This document shows, one piece after another, positions 31,312 to 38,841 of a DNA stretch of 40,343 nucleotides. Made by a program: the position numbers and the translations under genes. A model generated the notes under the pieces. The model made no database searches, was not told the origin of the DNA, and was given only the letters and a program-made list of their open reading frames with translations. How positions within the stretch are numbered: position 1 is the stretch's first letter; each line of letters begins with the position of its first letter. This DNA is from Rhodococcus sp. (in: high G+C Gram-positive bacteria) (GTDB taxonomy: Bacteria; Actinomycetota; Actinomycetes; Mycobacteriales; Mycobacteriaceae): the NCBI RefSeq assembly GCF_023264675.1, contig NZ_JAHFVG010000051.1, forward strand, positions 1-40,343. The letters are read 5' to 3'.

Positions 31312-32468
31312 CGGAGACCGCCCTCTGGCTTCTCGTCCAGCGAAAAGTGGTGTCGATTGCGCGCTTCGTCTTCGGCTTTGCGTTGGACGGCAAGGTGTTC
31401 GAGGATCTCCGCGGCATCGACACTGCCGACGGCTGCGCCGGCCGAATCGACCGCGACGCCGATGCCCGACGGCGACGAGATCGCCGCGTCGAGAGCTTGA
31501 CGGAGATCGCCGCCTTCGAGGAACAATGATCCGCCTGCTGCGGTGCTGTCGTCGAGCGATGCACCCTCGCGAATCTTCTCGACGCCGGTGGCATCGATCC
31601 ACCCGAGCGGGCGACGGGCCGAGTCGACGACCAGAATCCACTGTCCCTGGCCCAACCTCAATGCGGTGATGCCGCCCTCGGTGGTCGTCTCGATCGCGTG
31701 CATCGTGACCGCCTGCGCCGAACGGAACGACAGGCCGCGGTAACCGCGATCGCGACCGACGAACGACGCCACGAACGGGGTTGCCGGAGCAGAGAGAATG
31801 GTCTCGGGTCGGTCGTACTGCTGCAGCCGACCCGCCGGACCGAAGACCGCGATGTGGTCACCGAGTCGGACTGCCTCGTCGATGTCGTGGGTGACGAAGA
31901 CGATGGTCTTCTTCAATTCGGCCTGCAGACGCAGCATTTCGGTTTGCAGATCCTCACGAACCACCGGATCGACCGCACTGAACGGCTCGTCCATCAACAG
32001 AATGGGAGGGTCCGCGGCCAGTGCTCGGGCCACGCCGACCCGTTGCTGCTGCCCACCGGAAAGCTGTGCCGGATAACGCGCGGCGAAAGCCGGATCGAGT
32101 CCGACACGCTCGAGGACACCGAGGGCGGCCTTTCGCGCGGCACGCCTGGACTCGCCGCGAAGCACCGGCACCGTGGCGACGTTGTCCACCACGGTGCGGT
32201 GCGGCAGCAATCCCGCGCTCTGAATGACGTAGCCGATTCCGCGCCGCAGTTTCACGGCGTCGGAGTCGGCGATGTTCTGCCCGTCGACGGTGATCGTTCC
32301 CGAAGTGGGCGTGATCATGCGATTGATCATCCGCATCGAGGTGGTCTTGCCGCAGCCGGACGGCCCGACGAACACCGTGAACGACTGGGGTTCGATCACG
32401 AGGTTCAACGATTCGACTGCAGTGGTTCCGTCGGGATACGTCTTGCTGACACGATCGAAAGTGATCAC
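31308..32468 (-). CDS. Quaternary-amine ABC transporter ATPase with C-terminal CBS-like region (OpuCA-like)
   Basis: A 386-residue ATPase: Walker A GPSGCGKT (35-42), LSGGQ (136-140), Walker B LLMDEP (157-162), HDIDEAV H-loop. The glycine-betaine-type hallmark GYVIQSAGLLPHRTV is present. Residues 260-386 form a CBS-pair-like tail (ILVVDSARRPLGWID, IGVAVDSAGAAVGSVDAAEIL), which in OpuA/OpuC senses ionic strength; here it seems divergent. GTG 32468 has AGGGAAG about 7-8 nt upstream and gives the family start VITFDRVSKTYPDG. Confidence 0.92.
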   Translation of the reverse strand: MITFDRVSKTYPDGTTAVESLNLVIEPQSFTVFVGPSGCGKTTSMRMINRMITPTSGTITVDGQNIADSDAVKLRRGIGYVIQSAGLLPHRTVVDNVATVPVLRGESRRAARKAALGVLERVGLDPAFAARYPAQLSGGQQQRVGVARALAADPPILLMDEPFSAVDPVVREDLQTEMLRLQAELKKTIVFVTHDIDEAVRLGDHIAVFGPAGRLQQYDRPETILSAPATPFVASFVGRDRGYRGLSFRSAQAVTMHAIETTTEGGITALRLGQGQWILVVDSARRPLGWIDATGVEKIREGASLDDSTAAGGSLFLEGGDLRQALDAAISSPSGIGVAVDSAGAAVGSVDAAEILEHLAVQRKAEDEARNRHHFSLDEKPEGGLR

Positions 32469-32502
32469 TGCGTTGCTTCCCTGTCGTTCGTGTGCGTGCG
32501 GA

Positions 32503-33450
32503 TCAACTGACCGGCTTGTCCAGACCCTTGTCGGCCACCCATGCCTTGGCCGCTGCTGCAGGCTCGGTCTTGGTATCTCCGGAGACCGAGGTGTTGAGCG
32601 CAATCAGTTCTTCGGTGGTGATCTGCGCGGACACGGCGTCGAGGACCTTGGTGAGCTTGTCCGACTGCTTCGCGGAGTTCAGAACCGGAATGACGTTCTG
32701 AGCGGCGAAGTTGTTCTCCGGATCGTCGAGCACGACGAGGTCGTTGGCAGCGATGGCAGGCGAGGTGGTGAAGATGTCGGCTGCGGTCACCTGGCCGGCG
32801 ACCAGCGCCTCGACGGTGGCGGGGCCGCCGCCGTCGGAGATCGGTACGTAGTTGCTCGGGGCGATGTTCAGGCCGTACTTCGAGCTCAGACCCGGCAGAC
32901 CGCCGACACGTTCCTGGAACTCCGGGGTACCACCGAAGGTGACATCTGCCGAGAACGGCGCGAGATCACCGATCGTCTTCAGGTTTCGCTCGGTGGCCGT
33001 GGCACGGGTGACGACGACGGCGTCCTTGTCCTCGCCCGGCGCCTGTGCCGTCACGCTCAGGTCGGAACCGAGCGCGGCGGGAAGAGCAGCGAGTACGTCC
33101 GCCGAGGACGTCGCGGTCGCGGACTCGTCCAAGTACTGGAGAAGGTTGCCGGAGTAGTCGGGGATCACATCGATCGATCCGTCCTTGACTGCCGGGATGT
33201 ATGCCTCACGGCTACCGATGTTGAGCTTGGTGCTGACGTCGAAGCCGTTGGCCCGCAGCGCCTCGGCGTAGATGTTCGCCACCGTCTCGGATTCGGGGAA
33301 GTTGGCCGAGCCGACGATGACGGTGTTCGGGTCGGAGCTGGACTCGCCCCCTCCGGAGGACAGCGGGTCACTGTTGCCGCCACACGCCGTCAGCGCCAGG
33401 GCCGAGAGAGACAGCGCTGCAAGGACGCGGGTGGTTCGGGTGACATTCAT
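32503..33450 (-). CDS. Quaternary-amine ABC transporter substrate-binding lipoprotein (OpuCC/ProX-like)
   Basis: A 315-residue lipoprotein: signal peptide with lipobox LTAC (Cys23), Ser/Gly-rich linker, then an OpuAC-type fold (VIVGSANFPESETVANIYAEAL, IPDYSGNLLQYL, QNVIPVLN). Such proteins bind glycine betaine, choline or carnitine through an aromatic box; the Tyr in IPDYSGNL and the Phe/Tyr positions are compatible, but the ligand is not provable. ATG 33450 has AAAGG upstream. First gene of the operon; divergent from its paralogue lpqZ. Confidence 0.9.
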   Translation of the reverse strand: MNVTRTTRVLAALSLSALALTACGGNSDPLSSGGGESSSDPNTVIVGSANFPESETVANIYAEALRANGFDVSTKLNIGSREAYIPAVKDGSIDVIPDYSGNLLQYLDESATATSSADVLAALPAALGSDLSVTAQAPGEDKDAVVVTRATATERNLKTIGDLAPFSADVTFGGTPEFQERVGGLPGLSSKYGLNIAPSNYVPISDGGGPATVEALVAGQVTAADIFTTSPAIAANDLVVLDDPENNFAAQNVIPVLNSAKQSDKLTKVLDAVSAQITTEELIALNTSVSGDTKTEPAAAAKAWVADKGLDKPVS

Positions 33451-33537
33451 TGGTGCCTTTCGCAGATCCTCTTGTGCATGACATCGGTCGGCTGCTCCGG
33501 CGTGGACGAACCGGACATCTCGGCCGCTCTCGGATAG

Positions 33538-33553
33538 TGCTGAAAAAACAGCA
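33538..33553. promoter_or_regulatory. Inverted repeat in the divergent opuC-like/lpqZ region
   Basis: TGCTG, AAAAAA, CAGCA: a symmetric site 88 nt upstream of the substrate-binding-protein start. Read on the minus strand it is a short stem with a T6 loop. It may be an operator in the 199-bp intergenic region, where I see nothing else certain. Confidence 0.3.
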
Positions 33554-33649
33554 TAGTCATAAGGTGGCCATGTTGATCATCTCGTTCGCTTCAGTTCCCG
33601 GCGAGCGGAACCGGTAAACCTGTGCTGGCACGGGTGGGATGGAGTGTGA

Positions 33650-34570
33650 GTGTTCGCGTCGCGTCCGAAGTCACTCGTAGCGGCGACGGGTGTCGTGGTC
33701 CTGGTGGGCTGCAGCGTCCTGGCGGGCTGCAGCGACCGATCGCCGGCAGCCACGGCACCGGATGCCGCTGACGTGATCGTCGGGGCCGGAGACAGCGCCG
33801 AAAGTCAATTGCTGGCGCAGATCTACGCGGGCGCGATTCGATCCGCGGGAACCGGTGCAGTGGTCGAGTCCGGCCTCGGTGATCGCGCCGACTACCTCGA
33901 CGCTCTCGACCGCGGCGACGTCACGCTGGTTCCGGACTTCACCGGTGCGTTGTTGGCGGAGTTCGATTCGACCTCTCAGGCAACCGAACCCGAGGATGTA
34001 TTCGTCGATCTGAACAGGTCGTTGCCCGAGGGGCTCACGGTGGGGGACTACGCGCTGGCAGAGGATCGGACAGCCATCGCGGTGTCCGAGGCCGGGCCTT
34101 TTGCCGACGTCGCGACCGTGGCGGACTTCGCCGCCAACCACGGCGATGCCGCTATCGGCGTGGTCGGAGACCCGCCCAAGCCGGATCCGCAGGAGGTCGT
34201 CGCCAGACTGGCCGGACGGACAACGGGGACCGGAGCGGGATCGACGGACTTCGTGGTCTACGCCGATTCCGGGGACGCTCTGAGCGCGTTGAATTCCGGC
34301 GAGATCGGGGCCCTGGCGTTCACGACGGCATCGTTCGGGTCACCGGCTGCCGATCTTTCGACTCTCGACGACGGGGATGGCGTGTTTCCCGCACAGAACG
34401 TCGTGCCGTTGCTCCGAAACAGTTCCCTGGACGACACGGCATTTGCGACGTTGAGTGTCGTGGCCGGTGAACTGACCACTGCGGACCTCGCCGACATGAT
34501 CGGCGAGGTCCGCAGTGGTGGTGAATCAGGCGATGTCGCTGCTCGATGGCTCGGCGAGCACAACCTCTGA
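33650..34570 (+). CDS. lpqZ: LpqZ-like lipoprotein, OpuAC-family substrate-binding protein
   Basis: A 306-residue lipoprotein: signal peptide with lipobox LAGC (Cys27), then a domain clearly related to the OpuCC-like protein encoded divergently (VIVGAGDSAESQLLAQIYAGAI, LVPDFTGALLAEFD, AQNVVPLLRNSS). The expected Tyr of the binding site is replaced (PDFTGAL against PDYSGNL), so ligand or role may differ. By position and family it corresponds to M. tuberculosis LpqZ (Rv1244). GTG 33650 has GGAG 6 nt upstream. Its last 45 bases overlap the convergent esterase gene, and a perfect 20-bp-stem hairpin is embedded just before. Confidence 0.82.
   Translation: MFASRPKSLVAATGVVVLVGCSVLAGCSDRSPAATAPDAADVIVGAGDSAESQLLAQIYAGAIRSAGTGAVVESGLGDRADYLDALDRGDVTLVPDFTGALLAEFDSTSQATEPEDVFVDLNRSLPEGLTVGDYALAEDRTAIAVSEAGPFADVATVADFAANHGDAAIGVVGDPPKPDPQEVVARLAGRTTGTGAGSTDFVVYADSGDALSALNSGEIGALAFTTASFGSPAADLSTLDDGDGVFPAQNVVPLLRNSSLDDTAFATLSVVAGELTTADLADMIGEVRSGGESGDVAARWLGEHNL
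34475..34519. terminator. Perfect 20-bp-stem hairpin inside the 3' end of lpqZ
   Basis: ACCACTGCGGACCTCGCCGA (34475-34494), loop CATGA, and its exact complement (34500-34519). It encodes the helix TTADLADMIGEVRSGG of LpqZ and lies 7 nt beyond the stop of the convergent esterase gene. No U-tract follows on either strand. Probably a transcription barrier or mRNA end stabiliser between convergent units. Confidence 0.6.
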
Positions 34571-35467
34571 GCCGGCTCTGACACGGGCGCCGAGAAACGC
34601 GCCGAGGTGATGAACGGCTTGCGCAGCCTCACGCAGGATCGATGCCTGCAGATGGGCCACGTGCCACAGCTTCTCGTATTCGACGTAGTCCACTTCGGCT
34701 CCGGAGAGCAGAAGCTTCTCGTGAAGAGCGACGATCTGTGGGTACAGCACCTCCGATGTCCCGACGTGTAGGACGATGGGCGGCAACCCCGTCAGATCTC
34801 CCTGCAGCGGTGCGTACCGCTGATCGAGTGGATCGCCGTCGCCGAGGTAGGCGTCGGCTGCGCTGTAGGACCACGCCGTGTTGACCACCAGATCGCGATC
34901 GAACTGTGCATCGCGAGCAGAGGGATCGGACCAGGGCGAGATCAGTCCGAGCGCAGCAGGTTTCACACCGTCGTCGACGAGCTGACGAGCCGTCGCGAGT
35001 GTCAGACCGCCACCGGCGGAATCACCGGCGATGGCGACACGATCCGCGGTGTACCCGTAGGACTTGAGCAGTTCACGAAAGGCCGCCACGGCGTCGTTCA
35101 GACCAGCCGGGCACGGATTTTCCGGTGCCAGGCGATAGTCGAGAACGTAGACGGCACTTCCCGATTCACGGGCCAGATGAGCTGCGAGTGAACGGTGTGT
35201 CGCCATCGATCCGATGGTGTACGCGCCGCCGTGAAGGTACAACACGGCGGTGTCACGCTCGGTGGCCCCGACGGTCACGCGCTCCGCTCGGCGGCCACCC
35301 AGCGTGAGTGGTTGCACCACAGCGCCTTCCGGCATGGTCTGCAGGGGAGCAGCCATGTTCAGCAGTGCGCGTTGCACACTCACCGGAAACGACGCATTCA
35401 GAGCGATTCGATAGAACGGCTTCAATGCAGCGGCGACCAGGGGGAGTGGCAGGTACACGGTCTTCAT
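34526..35467 (-). CDS. Alpha/beta-hydrolase esterase, HSL (LipR-like) family
   Basis: A 313-residue carboxylesterase of the hormone-sensitive-lipase family: oxyanion motif HGGAY (79-83), nucleophile Ser150 in GDSAGG (148-153), His269 in WHVAH. At the usual catalytic Asp position I see Glu239 (GTSEVLYPQ). It is the third gene of the BVMO-SDR-esterase operon, starting 5 bp after the SDR stop, and would hydrolyse the ester made by the monooxygenase. Its 3' end overlaps lpqZ by 45 bases. Confidence 0.88.
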   Translation of the reverse strand: MKTVYLPLPLVAAALKPFYRIALNASFPVSVQRALLNMAAPLQTMPEGAVVQPLTLGGRRAERVTVGATERDTAVLYLHGGAYTIGSMATHRSLAAHLARESGSAVYVLDYRLAPENPCPAGLNDAVAAFRELLKSYGYTADRVAIAGDSAGGGLTLATARQLVDDGVKPAALGLISPWSDPSARDAQFDRDLVVNTAWSYSAADAYLGDGDPLDQRYAPLQGDLTGLPPIVLHVGTSEVLYPQIVALHEKLLLSGAEVDYVEYEKLWHVAHLQASILREAAQAVHHLGAFLGARVRAGSEVVLAEPSSSDIA

Positions 35468-35472
35468 GACGG

Positions 35473-36318
35473 TCAGTGCTTCTTCGGCATGATTCGATTG
35501 GCCACCACAGCCACCACACGCTGGTACTTCGAGCCCGTGATGCGCTGGAACAGATCGAGTGCGATCGCGTCGGAACCGATCAACACGCGACCCTTGCCCT
35601 TTTCCACACCCTTCAGGATGGTCTTGGCAGCCTGGTCCGGCGTGGTCTTCGCGAGCTTGGCATCGAAGAACTTGGCCACGGACTGCTGGTCGTAGTTCTC
35701 GGCGACGGTGGCGTTGCGGGCAATGGCCGTCTTGATGCCGCCCGGGTGCACAACGGTCATCTTGACCGGTGCCTTGGAGATCAGCAGCTCCATACGCAGT
35801 GCCTCACTGAAGCCACGGACCGCGAACTTCGCTGCGTTGTACGCGGCCTGCGACGGCATCGCGAGTAGTCCGAAGAGGCTGGAGATGTTGATGATGTGGC
35901 CGTCGCCCGACGCCTCGATGTGCGGCATGAATGCCTTCGTGCCGTTGACGACTCCCCAGAAGTCGACGTCGACGATGCGCTCGATGTCCTTGAACGAGGA
36001 CTCCGAGACGTCCCCGTGGTACGCGATGCCTGCGTTGTTGTAGATCTGGTTGATCTTACCGAATCGCTCTTTGACGGAATCGGCGTAGTCGAGCACGGTT
36101 TCGCGCTGCGTCACGTCGAGGAAGTCCGACTTCACCTCGCCGCCCAGTGCTTCGACCTGACGCACGGTCTCTTCGAGCCCTGCAACGTCGACGTCGGAGA
36201 GAGCAAGTTTTGCTCCGCGCTGCGCGAGATTGAGCGCGAGCGCGCGTCCGATGCCGGAGCCTGCTCCGGTGACGACGGCTACCTTGCCTGCGAATGCGCT
36301 ACCGCTGTTCGAGCTCAC
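35473..36318 (-). CDS. Short-chain dehydrogenase/reductase (SadH-like)
   Basis: A 281-residue classical SDR: cofactor motif TGAGSGIG (17-24), NNAG (94-97), catalytic Ser146, Tyr160 and Lys164 (Y-N-A-A-K). SDVD after the second strand favours NAD(H). GTG 36318 overlaps the BVMO stop by four bases (GTGA); the longer frame to 36456 lies in the BVMO gene. It probably interconverts the alcohol and ketone of the pathway. An SDR (Rv1245c) sits near this place in M. tuberculosis too. Confidence 0.9.
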   Translation of the reverse strand: MSSNSGSAFAGKVAVVTGAGSGIGRALALNLAQRGAKLALSDVDVAGLEETVRQVEALGGEVKSDFLDVTQRETVLDYADSVKERFGKINQIYNNAGIAYHGDVSESSFKDIERIVDVDFWGVVNGTKAFMPHIEASGDGHIINISSLFGLLAMPSQAAYNAAKFAVRGFSEALRMELLISKAPVKMTVVHPGGIKTAIARNATVAENYDQQSVAKFFDAKLAKTTPDQAAKTILKGVEKGKGRVLIGSDAIALDLFQRITGSKYQRVVAVVANRIMPKKH

Positions 36319-37880
36319 TGTGCCACTACCTTGCTCTCGGATGCGGAAGCTACGGTGCTTCCACTGGTGGAAAGATCGCCTGCGGCAACGCTTCGGTACG
36401 CCGCGAGGTCGAACTTCTTGGTGATGCTGCGGAACCGGAACGTGAAGTCCGGCCACAGGGTGGTGTTGTTTCCGTGCTTGTCGAGGTACCAGCTGGCGCA
36501 GCCACCGTTCATCCAGACACTGTGGGACATGCGGTCCTGCAGGTCGGCGTTGTAGTCGTCCTGCACGTCCTTGCGGACCTCGATGACGCCGATGTCGTGC
36601 TTCTCGATGGTGTTCAAGGCATCGACGACGTAGTTGAGCTGTGACTCGATCATGAAGACCATCGAGGTGTGGCCGAGACCGGTGTTGGGTCCGACGAGGA
36701 AGAACATGTTGGGGAAGTTCGCGACAGCCGCGCCCTTGTATCCCTGCTGGCCCTCTTCGTCGAAGGTCTGCGCGAGAGTCTTGCCGCCCTTGCCGTAGAT
36801 GCCCTTGTATGCGGGCGAATCGGTGACGTGGAAGCCGGTGGCCACCACGAGTGCGTCGATCTCGCGCTCGGTACCGTCGGCGCTCACGATCGAGTTGGCT
36901 TTCACCTCGGCGATCCCGTCGGTGACGAGGTCGACGTTCGGGCGATCGAGTGCCGGGTAGTACGCGTTCGAGATCAGCATGCGCTTGCAGCCGATGCGGA
37001 AGTTCGGTGTGACCTTCTTGCGCAGCGACTTGTCCTTGATGCCCTTGGTGATCTGCTGCTTCGCGATGAGCTCGAAGATGCGCATCAGCTTCGGCTGCTT
37101 GGCGAGGCCGACCACCTGGGTCTCACGGGCGGCGTAGATTCCGGTCCGCGACAAGCGCTGGAAGCCGGGGATCCGCTTGAACGCGAACTTCTCCAGGGCC
37201 GTGTACTCACGGTCGAAGCGAGGAAGAATCCACGGAGCCGTGCGCTGGTAGACGTCGAGATGCTTCACCTTGCCTGCGATCGCCGGCACGATCTGGATAG
37301 CGGACGCGCCGGTCCCGATGACGGCGACGCGCTTGCCTTCGAGGCTGACGTCGTGGTTCCACTGCGCGGAGTGGAAGATTTCGCCCTGGAATCCTTCGAT
37401 GCCGGCGATCGGGGGGAGGTTCGGCTCGCACAGTGCGCCGACTGCGGTGACGACGACCTTCGCGGTGTACTCACCGGTGCTGGCGACGATGTCCCAGCGA
37501 TGGGTGTTCTCGTTCCACGTCACCGAGGTGACATCCGAACCGAAGACGTGCTTGTCGAGAACGTTGTACTTACGAGCCACCGAGGAGATGTACTTCTGGA
37601 TCTCCGGCTGGGTGGAGAACGATCTCGTCCAGTCGGGATTGAGTGCGAACGAGTACGAGTACAGGTGAGACGGTACGTCGCAGGCAGCACCCGGGTAGGT
37701 GTTGTCGCGCCAGGTGCCGCCGACGTCGCCGCCGCGCTCGAGCACGAGGAAGTTGGTCTTGCCCTGCTGGGTCAGCTTGATCGCTAGCCCGAGACCGGCG
37801 AAACCACTGCCGATGATCACTGTGTCGACCAGGCGCGGCGCTGTCACGCGCTCCGAAGTATCTGTTACGGAAAGACTCAT
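36315..37880 (-). CDS. Baeyer-Villiger-type flavin monooxygenase (MymA/EthA-like)
   Basis: A 521-residue flavin monooxygenase. FAD motif GSGFAG (24-29), GTWRDNTYPGAACD (55-68), the BVMO fingerprint F-x-G-x3-H-x3-W at 164-174 (FQGEIFHSAQW), NADPH motif GTGASA (189-194) and the ATGF motif of the second Rossmann part. It inserts oxygen next to a ketone to give an ester. ATG 37880 has no SD but TAGTCT 7 nt upstream. First gene of the operon with the SDR and esterase, divergent from tetR; the trio resembles mymA-sadH-lipR of M. tuberculosis. Confidence 0.92.
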   Translation of the reverse strand: MSLSVTDTSERVTAPRLVDTVIIGSGFAGLGLAIKLTQQGKTNFLVLERGGDVGGTWRDNTYPGAACDVPSHLYSYSFALNPDWTRSFSTQPEIQKYISSVARKYNVLDKHVFGSDVTSVTWNENTHRWDIVASTGEYTAKVVVTAVGALCEPNLPPIAGIEGFQGEIFHSAQWNHDVSLEGKRVAVIGTGASAIQIVPAIAGKVKHLDVYQRTAPWILPRFDREYTALEKFAFKRIPGFQRLSRTGIYAARETQVVGLAKQPKLMRIFELIAKQQITKGIKDKSLRKKVTPNFRIGCKRMLISNAYYPALDRPNVDLVTDGIAEVKANSIVSADGTEREIDALVVATGFHVTDSPAYKGIYGKGGKTLAQTFDEEGQQGYKGAAVANFPNMFFLVGPNTGLGHTSMVFMIESQLNYVVDALNTIEKHDIGVIEVRKDVQDDYNADLQDRMSHSVWMNGGCASWYLDKHGNNTTLWPDFTFRFRSITKKFDLAAYRSVAAGDLSTSGSTVASASESKVVAQ

Positions 37881-37887
37881 GAATGCG

Positions 37888-37943
37888 AGACTAGAAGCTT
37901 ATTGAGTGTGAGTCAATAGTTATTGACTACTATTCAGTAGAGT
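37888..37943. promoter_or_regulatory. Overlapping promoters and TetR operator between BVMO operon and tetR
   Basis: Minus-strand promoter: TTGACT (37916-37911), 17 nt, TAGTCT (37893-37888), 7 nt before ATG 37880. Plus strand: TAGAGT (37938-37943), 6 nt before ATG 37950. Between them are three alternating boxes, TATTGA (37900-37905), TCAATA (37913-37918), TATTGA (37921-37926), and an inverted repeat CTACT-ATTC-AGTAG (37927-37940). A TetR dimer bound here would cover the -35 of the operon and the tetR -10. Confidence 0.7.
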
Positions 37944-37949
37944 GTTTTC

Positions 37950-38591
37950 ATGGCAAGTGTGAACAACCCTGTTACGAAGCGAACGCGCATGAGCCCCGAA
38001 GAACGCCGTGCCCAGCTCATCGAGCTGGGGACGGAAATGTTGGCGGACCGTCCACTCGAACAGGTATCCGTCGAAGACATCGCCGACCAGGCGGGCGTCT
38101 CGCGCGGCCTGCTGTTCCACTACTTCTCCTCGAAGCAGGACTTCCACTTGGCCATCGTCCGCGAGGCCAGCAAGACGATGCTCGAACGTACGGCGCCCGG
38201 CTCGAGCCTCGACCCCTACGAGATCCTGCGCGACTCCATCGCGAACTACGTCGACTACGTCTCCGAGAACCGCGAAACGTTCATTTCGCTGCTGCGCGGA
38301 TCGGCGACAGGGGATCCGGACATGCGGGAGGTGTTCGAGCAGACTCGCTCGACGATGGCCGAGCGGACCGTCAGAAATCTGTACAAACTCAACGTCGAAG
38401 CCAATCCCACCACCGAACTTGCCGTGCGTGGCTGGATCGCGTTCGTGGAGGAGGCCACCATCACGTGGCTGCGCTCGCCGTCGATCACTCGCGACGAGCT
38501 GATCGACCTCAACGTCGGAGCGCTACCGGCGGTCGCGCTCGCGCCGGGAATGATCGCGGCTCTGCTCGGAGCGAGTGCGTCGGCGGAGTAG
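37950..38591 (+). CDS. TetR-family regulator of the BVMO operon
   Basis: A 213-residue TetR protein. The N-terminal HTH reads VSVEDIADQAGVSRGLLFHYFSSKQDFHLAIV (about 39-70), after a basic arm (KRTRMSPEERRAQLIELG). The helical C-terminal half is the ligand pocket and dimer interface. ATG 37950 lies 69 bp from the divergent monooxygenase start, whose gap holds several inverted repeats, so local repression relieved by a ketone, ester or fatty acid is likely. Followed by palindromic repeats. Confidence 0.92.
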   Translation: MASVNNPVTKRTRMSPEERRAQLIELGTEMLADRPLEQVSVEDIADQAGVSRGLLFHYFSSKQDFHLAIVREASKTMLERTAPGSSLDPYEILRDSIANYVDYVSENRETFISLLRGSATGDPDMREVFEQTRSTMAERTVRNLYKLNVEANPTTELAVRGWIAFVEEATITWLRSPSITRDELIDLNVGALPAVALAPGMIAALLGASASAE

Positions 38592-38625
38592 CGCAGCGCA
38601 GGCTTGCTTGGTGGGCCCGCCCTCC

Positions 38626-38676
38626 GCATCAATGGACCATCGCAAAGGTTAGACGGTTGCCGTGGTCCATTCATGC
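38626..38676 (-). repeat. 51-nt palindromic element, copy B1
   Basis: Same family as 6795-6845 but on the opposite strand. The outer arms are GCATCAATGGACCA and TGGTCCATTCATGC (13 of 14 pair); the core reads GGCAACCGTCTAACCTTTGCG on the minus strand in two parts. Identical to copy B2. Confidence 0.9.
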
Positions 38677-38699
38677 TGGGCTGCAACGGTTCCCGAATC

Positions 38700-38750
38700 G
38701 CATCAATGGACCATCGCAAAGGTTAGACGGTTGCCGTGGTCCATTCATGC
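38700..38750 (-). repeat. 51-nt palindromic element, copy B2
   Basis: Exact duplicate of B1, separated from it by 23 nt; the flanking TGGGCTGC is also repeated after both copies. Lies in the 250-bp convergent gap between tetR and kgd. Confidence 0.9.
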
Positions 38751-38774
38751 TGGGCTGCCGCACCCCTGAAACAC

Positions 38775-38819
38775 CGAATGGCGCACCCGGTCACTGTGAG
38801 TGACCGAATGCGCCATTCG
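38775..38819. terminator. Two-part hairpin downstream of kgd
   Basis: CGAATGGCGCA (38775-38785) pairs with TGCGCCATTCG (38809-38819), and inside GGTCACT (38789-38795) pairs with AGTGACC (38799-38805) around GTG. It starts 23 nt beyond the kgd stop. No U-tract; terminator or 3' end protector inferred from position. Confidence 0.6.
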
Positions 38820-38841
38820 CTCTACGCGGACGCTAGGAAAT

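Noticed and set aside
31312..31641. Upstream extension of the quaternary-amine permease frame
   Set aside because: Arg/Ser-rich shadow of the ATPase gene; GTG 31311 with GTGA overlap is the better start.
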